Below are positions 39,025 through 39,540 of a stretch of 39,540 bases of DNA, in pieces. This stretch comes from a virus, in IMG/VR virus record IMGVR_UViG_3300009081_000023, positions 1 to 39,540 of that record; one strand, written 5' to 3'. Both the position numbers and the translations under genes were made by a program. Each line of letters opens with the position of its first letter. Within the stretch, counting starts at the first letter, position 1. Under the pieces are notes generated by a model that saw only the letters and a program-made list of their open reading frames with translations, had not been told where the DNA came from and did no database searches.

Positions 39025-39540
39025 TTGCGGTTTTTACGCCTCATAGTTTTCGCTCCGGCGGCGATACTTGCATACGCAACCCCCGGCAACGCTGAAACAT
39101 TTGTAGAATCATTCGACAATGGAACCGCAGAACACCTGTCGATTTCCCTCGCCCCAGGTGCGCGGTATTGTAACGAGTACTCAGGAATGTACGGTACAAG
39201 CGGACCGTCTCTTTGTTTGTTCAATACAACTGATGGAACAGTTTTTGATTTTCCGTCAGATGTTTATGTACAAGGATTCCAGTTCACAGCAGGAGCCAAA
39301 AACGGAACCACCGAACTGACCGTCACTTACGACGATGAGACCACCAGCACCGCAGAAATAGACGGGACATGTTGCGTGGCAACAGTTCAAGTTGTTGCAC
39401 CTGAGGGTAGATATATCACCGGGTTTTCTATTCCGGCTGACTCTGACCTGTGGCTTTTTGATTCTCTGTCTTGGTACGCCGAGCAGGTTCAAACAACAAC
39501 GACAACAGTAGAACCGTCAACGACAACCCAAGCACCATCC
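39025..39540 (+). CDS. secreted Thr/Pro-rich stalk protein, N-terminal part (continues at 1-630)
   Basis: Starts at TTG 39025, one base after the adhesin stop; no other start fits the signal peptide. Residues 1-24 (LRFLRLIVFAPAAILAY, then ATPGNA) are a Sec signal peptide. A beta-rich domain of about 130 residues follows, with Cys residues suited to disulfides (ARYCNEYSG, SLCLFN, GTCCVATV) and GFQFTAGAKNGTTELTVTYD. It runs into the Thr/Pro stalk. The frame continues without a break into position 1; bases after 39417 repeat the window start. Signal peptide plus C-terminal anchor point to the host cell surface. Confidence 0.8.
   Translation, partial: MRFLRLIVFAPAAILAYATPGNAETFVESFDNGTAEHLSISLAPGARYCNEYSGMYGTSGPSLCLFNTTDGTVFDFPSDVYVQGFQFTAGAKNGTTELTVTYDDETTSTAEIDGTCCVATVQVVAPEGRYITGFSIPADSDLWLFDSLSWYAEQVQTTTTTVEPSTTTQAPS
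39418..39540. repeat. terminal direct repeat, right copy
   Basis: Identical to 1-123. See the left copy; the unit length without the overlap is 39,417 bases. Confidence 0.95.

Overview
The window is the genome of a tailed double-stranded DNA phage. The first 123 bases recur exactly as the last 123 bases, so it reads as one full unit of about 39,417 bp, either circularly permuted or assembled as a circle and cut inside a gene. An actinobacterial host is suggested by a WhiB-family Fe-S regulator (7352-7639), frequent GTG starts, and tail and ejection proteins of types familiar from actinobacteriophages. A Thr/Pro-rich secreted stalk of a style common in Acidimicrobiia fits this, but the exact host is inference. 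No integrase, CI-like repressor, tRNA, CRISPR array or insertion sequence was seen.

Layout, following transcription around the circle. (1) Rightward late genes, 12622-39023: a basic Pro/Lys-rich protein, a large terminase with an N-terminal helix-turn-helix, portal, a 1602-aa protein and three further probable internal or ejection proteins, scaffold, N4-gp56-like major capsid protein and a strong terminator. After the terminator come tail-fibre and adhesin genes, two glycosyltransferase-like genes, small basic proteins, an adaptor, a 617-aa probable beta-propeller tail protein, a fibre and a second Gly-rich adhesin. There is no tape-measure gene, and the set looks podovirus-like. (2) Across the window junction, 39025 to 630: one split gene for a secreted protein with a Thr/Pro stalk and a C-terminal hydrophobic anchor. 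(3) Lysis genes, 627-1801: three small membrane proteins around an M15 peptidase endolysin. (4) Rightward early genes, 1827-7639: YqaJ-type exonuclease, single-strand annealing protein, two PD-(D/E)XK nucleases, a secreted lysozyme-like transglycosylase, SSB, DUF6378-like protein, WhiB and several tiny zinc-ribbon proteins. No DNA polymerase, primase or helicase was recognised, so replication probably relies on the host replisome plus phage recombination. (5) A leftward block of 14 mostly unknown small genes, 7711-11632, including a SprT-like metalloprotease. It is separated from the early genes by a shared hairpin, and several of its genes share nearly the same ribosome-binding leader. (6) A mostly non-coding switch region, 11646-12621, with tandem operator-like repeats, two G-quadruplex motifs and a predicted late promoter overlapping an inverted repeat.

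The most interesting signals are a 13-base asymmetric motif scattered on both strands, the repeated leader of the leftward block, the G-rich switch region and the stalked surface protein. All functional names rest on sequence motifs read by eye, without database searches.
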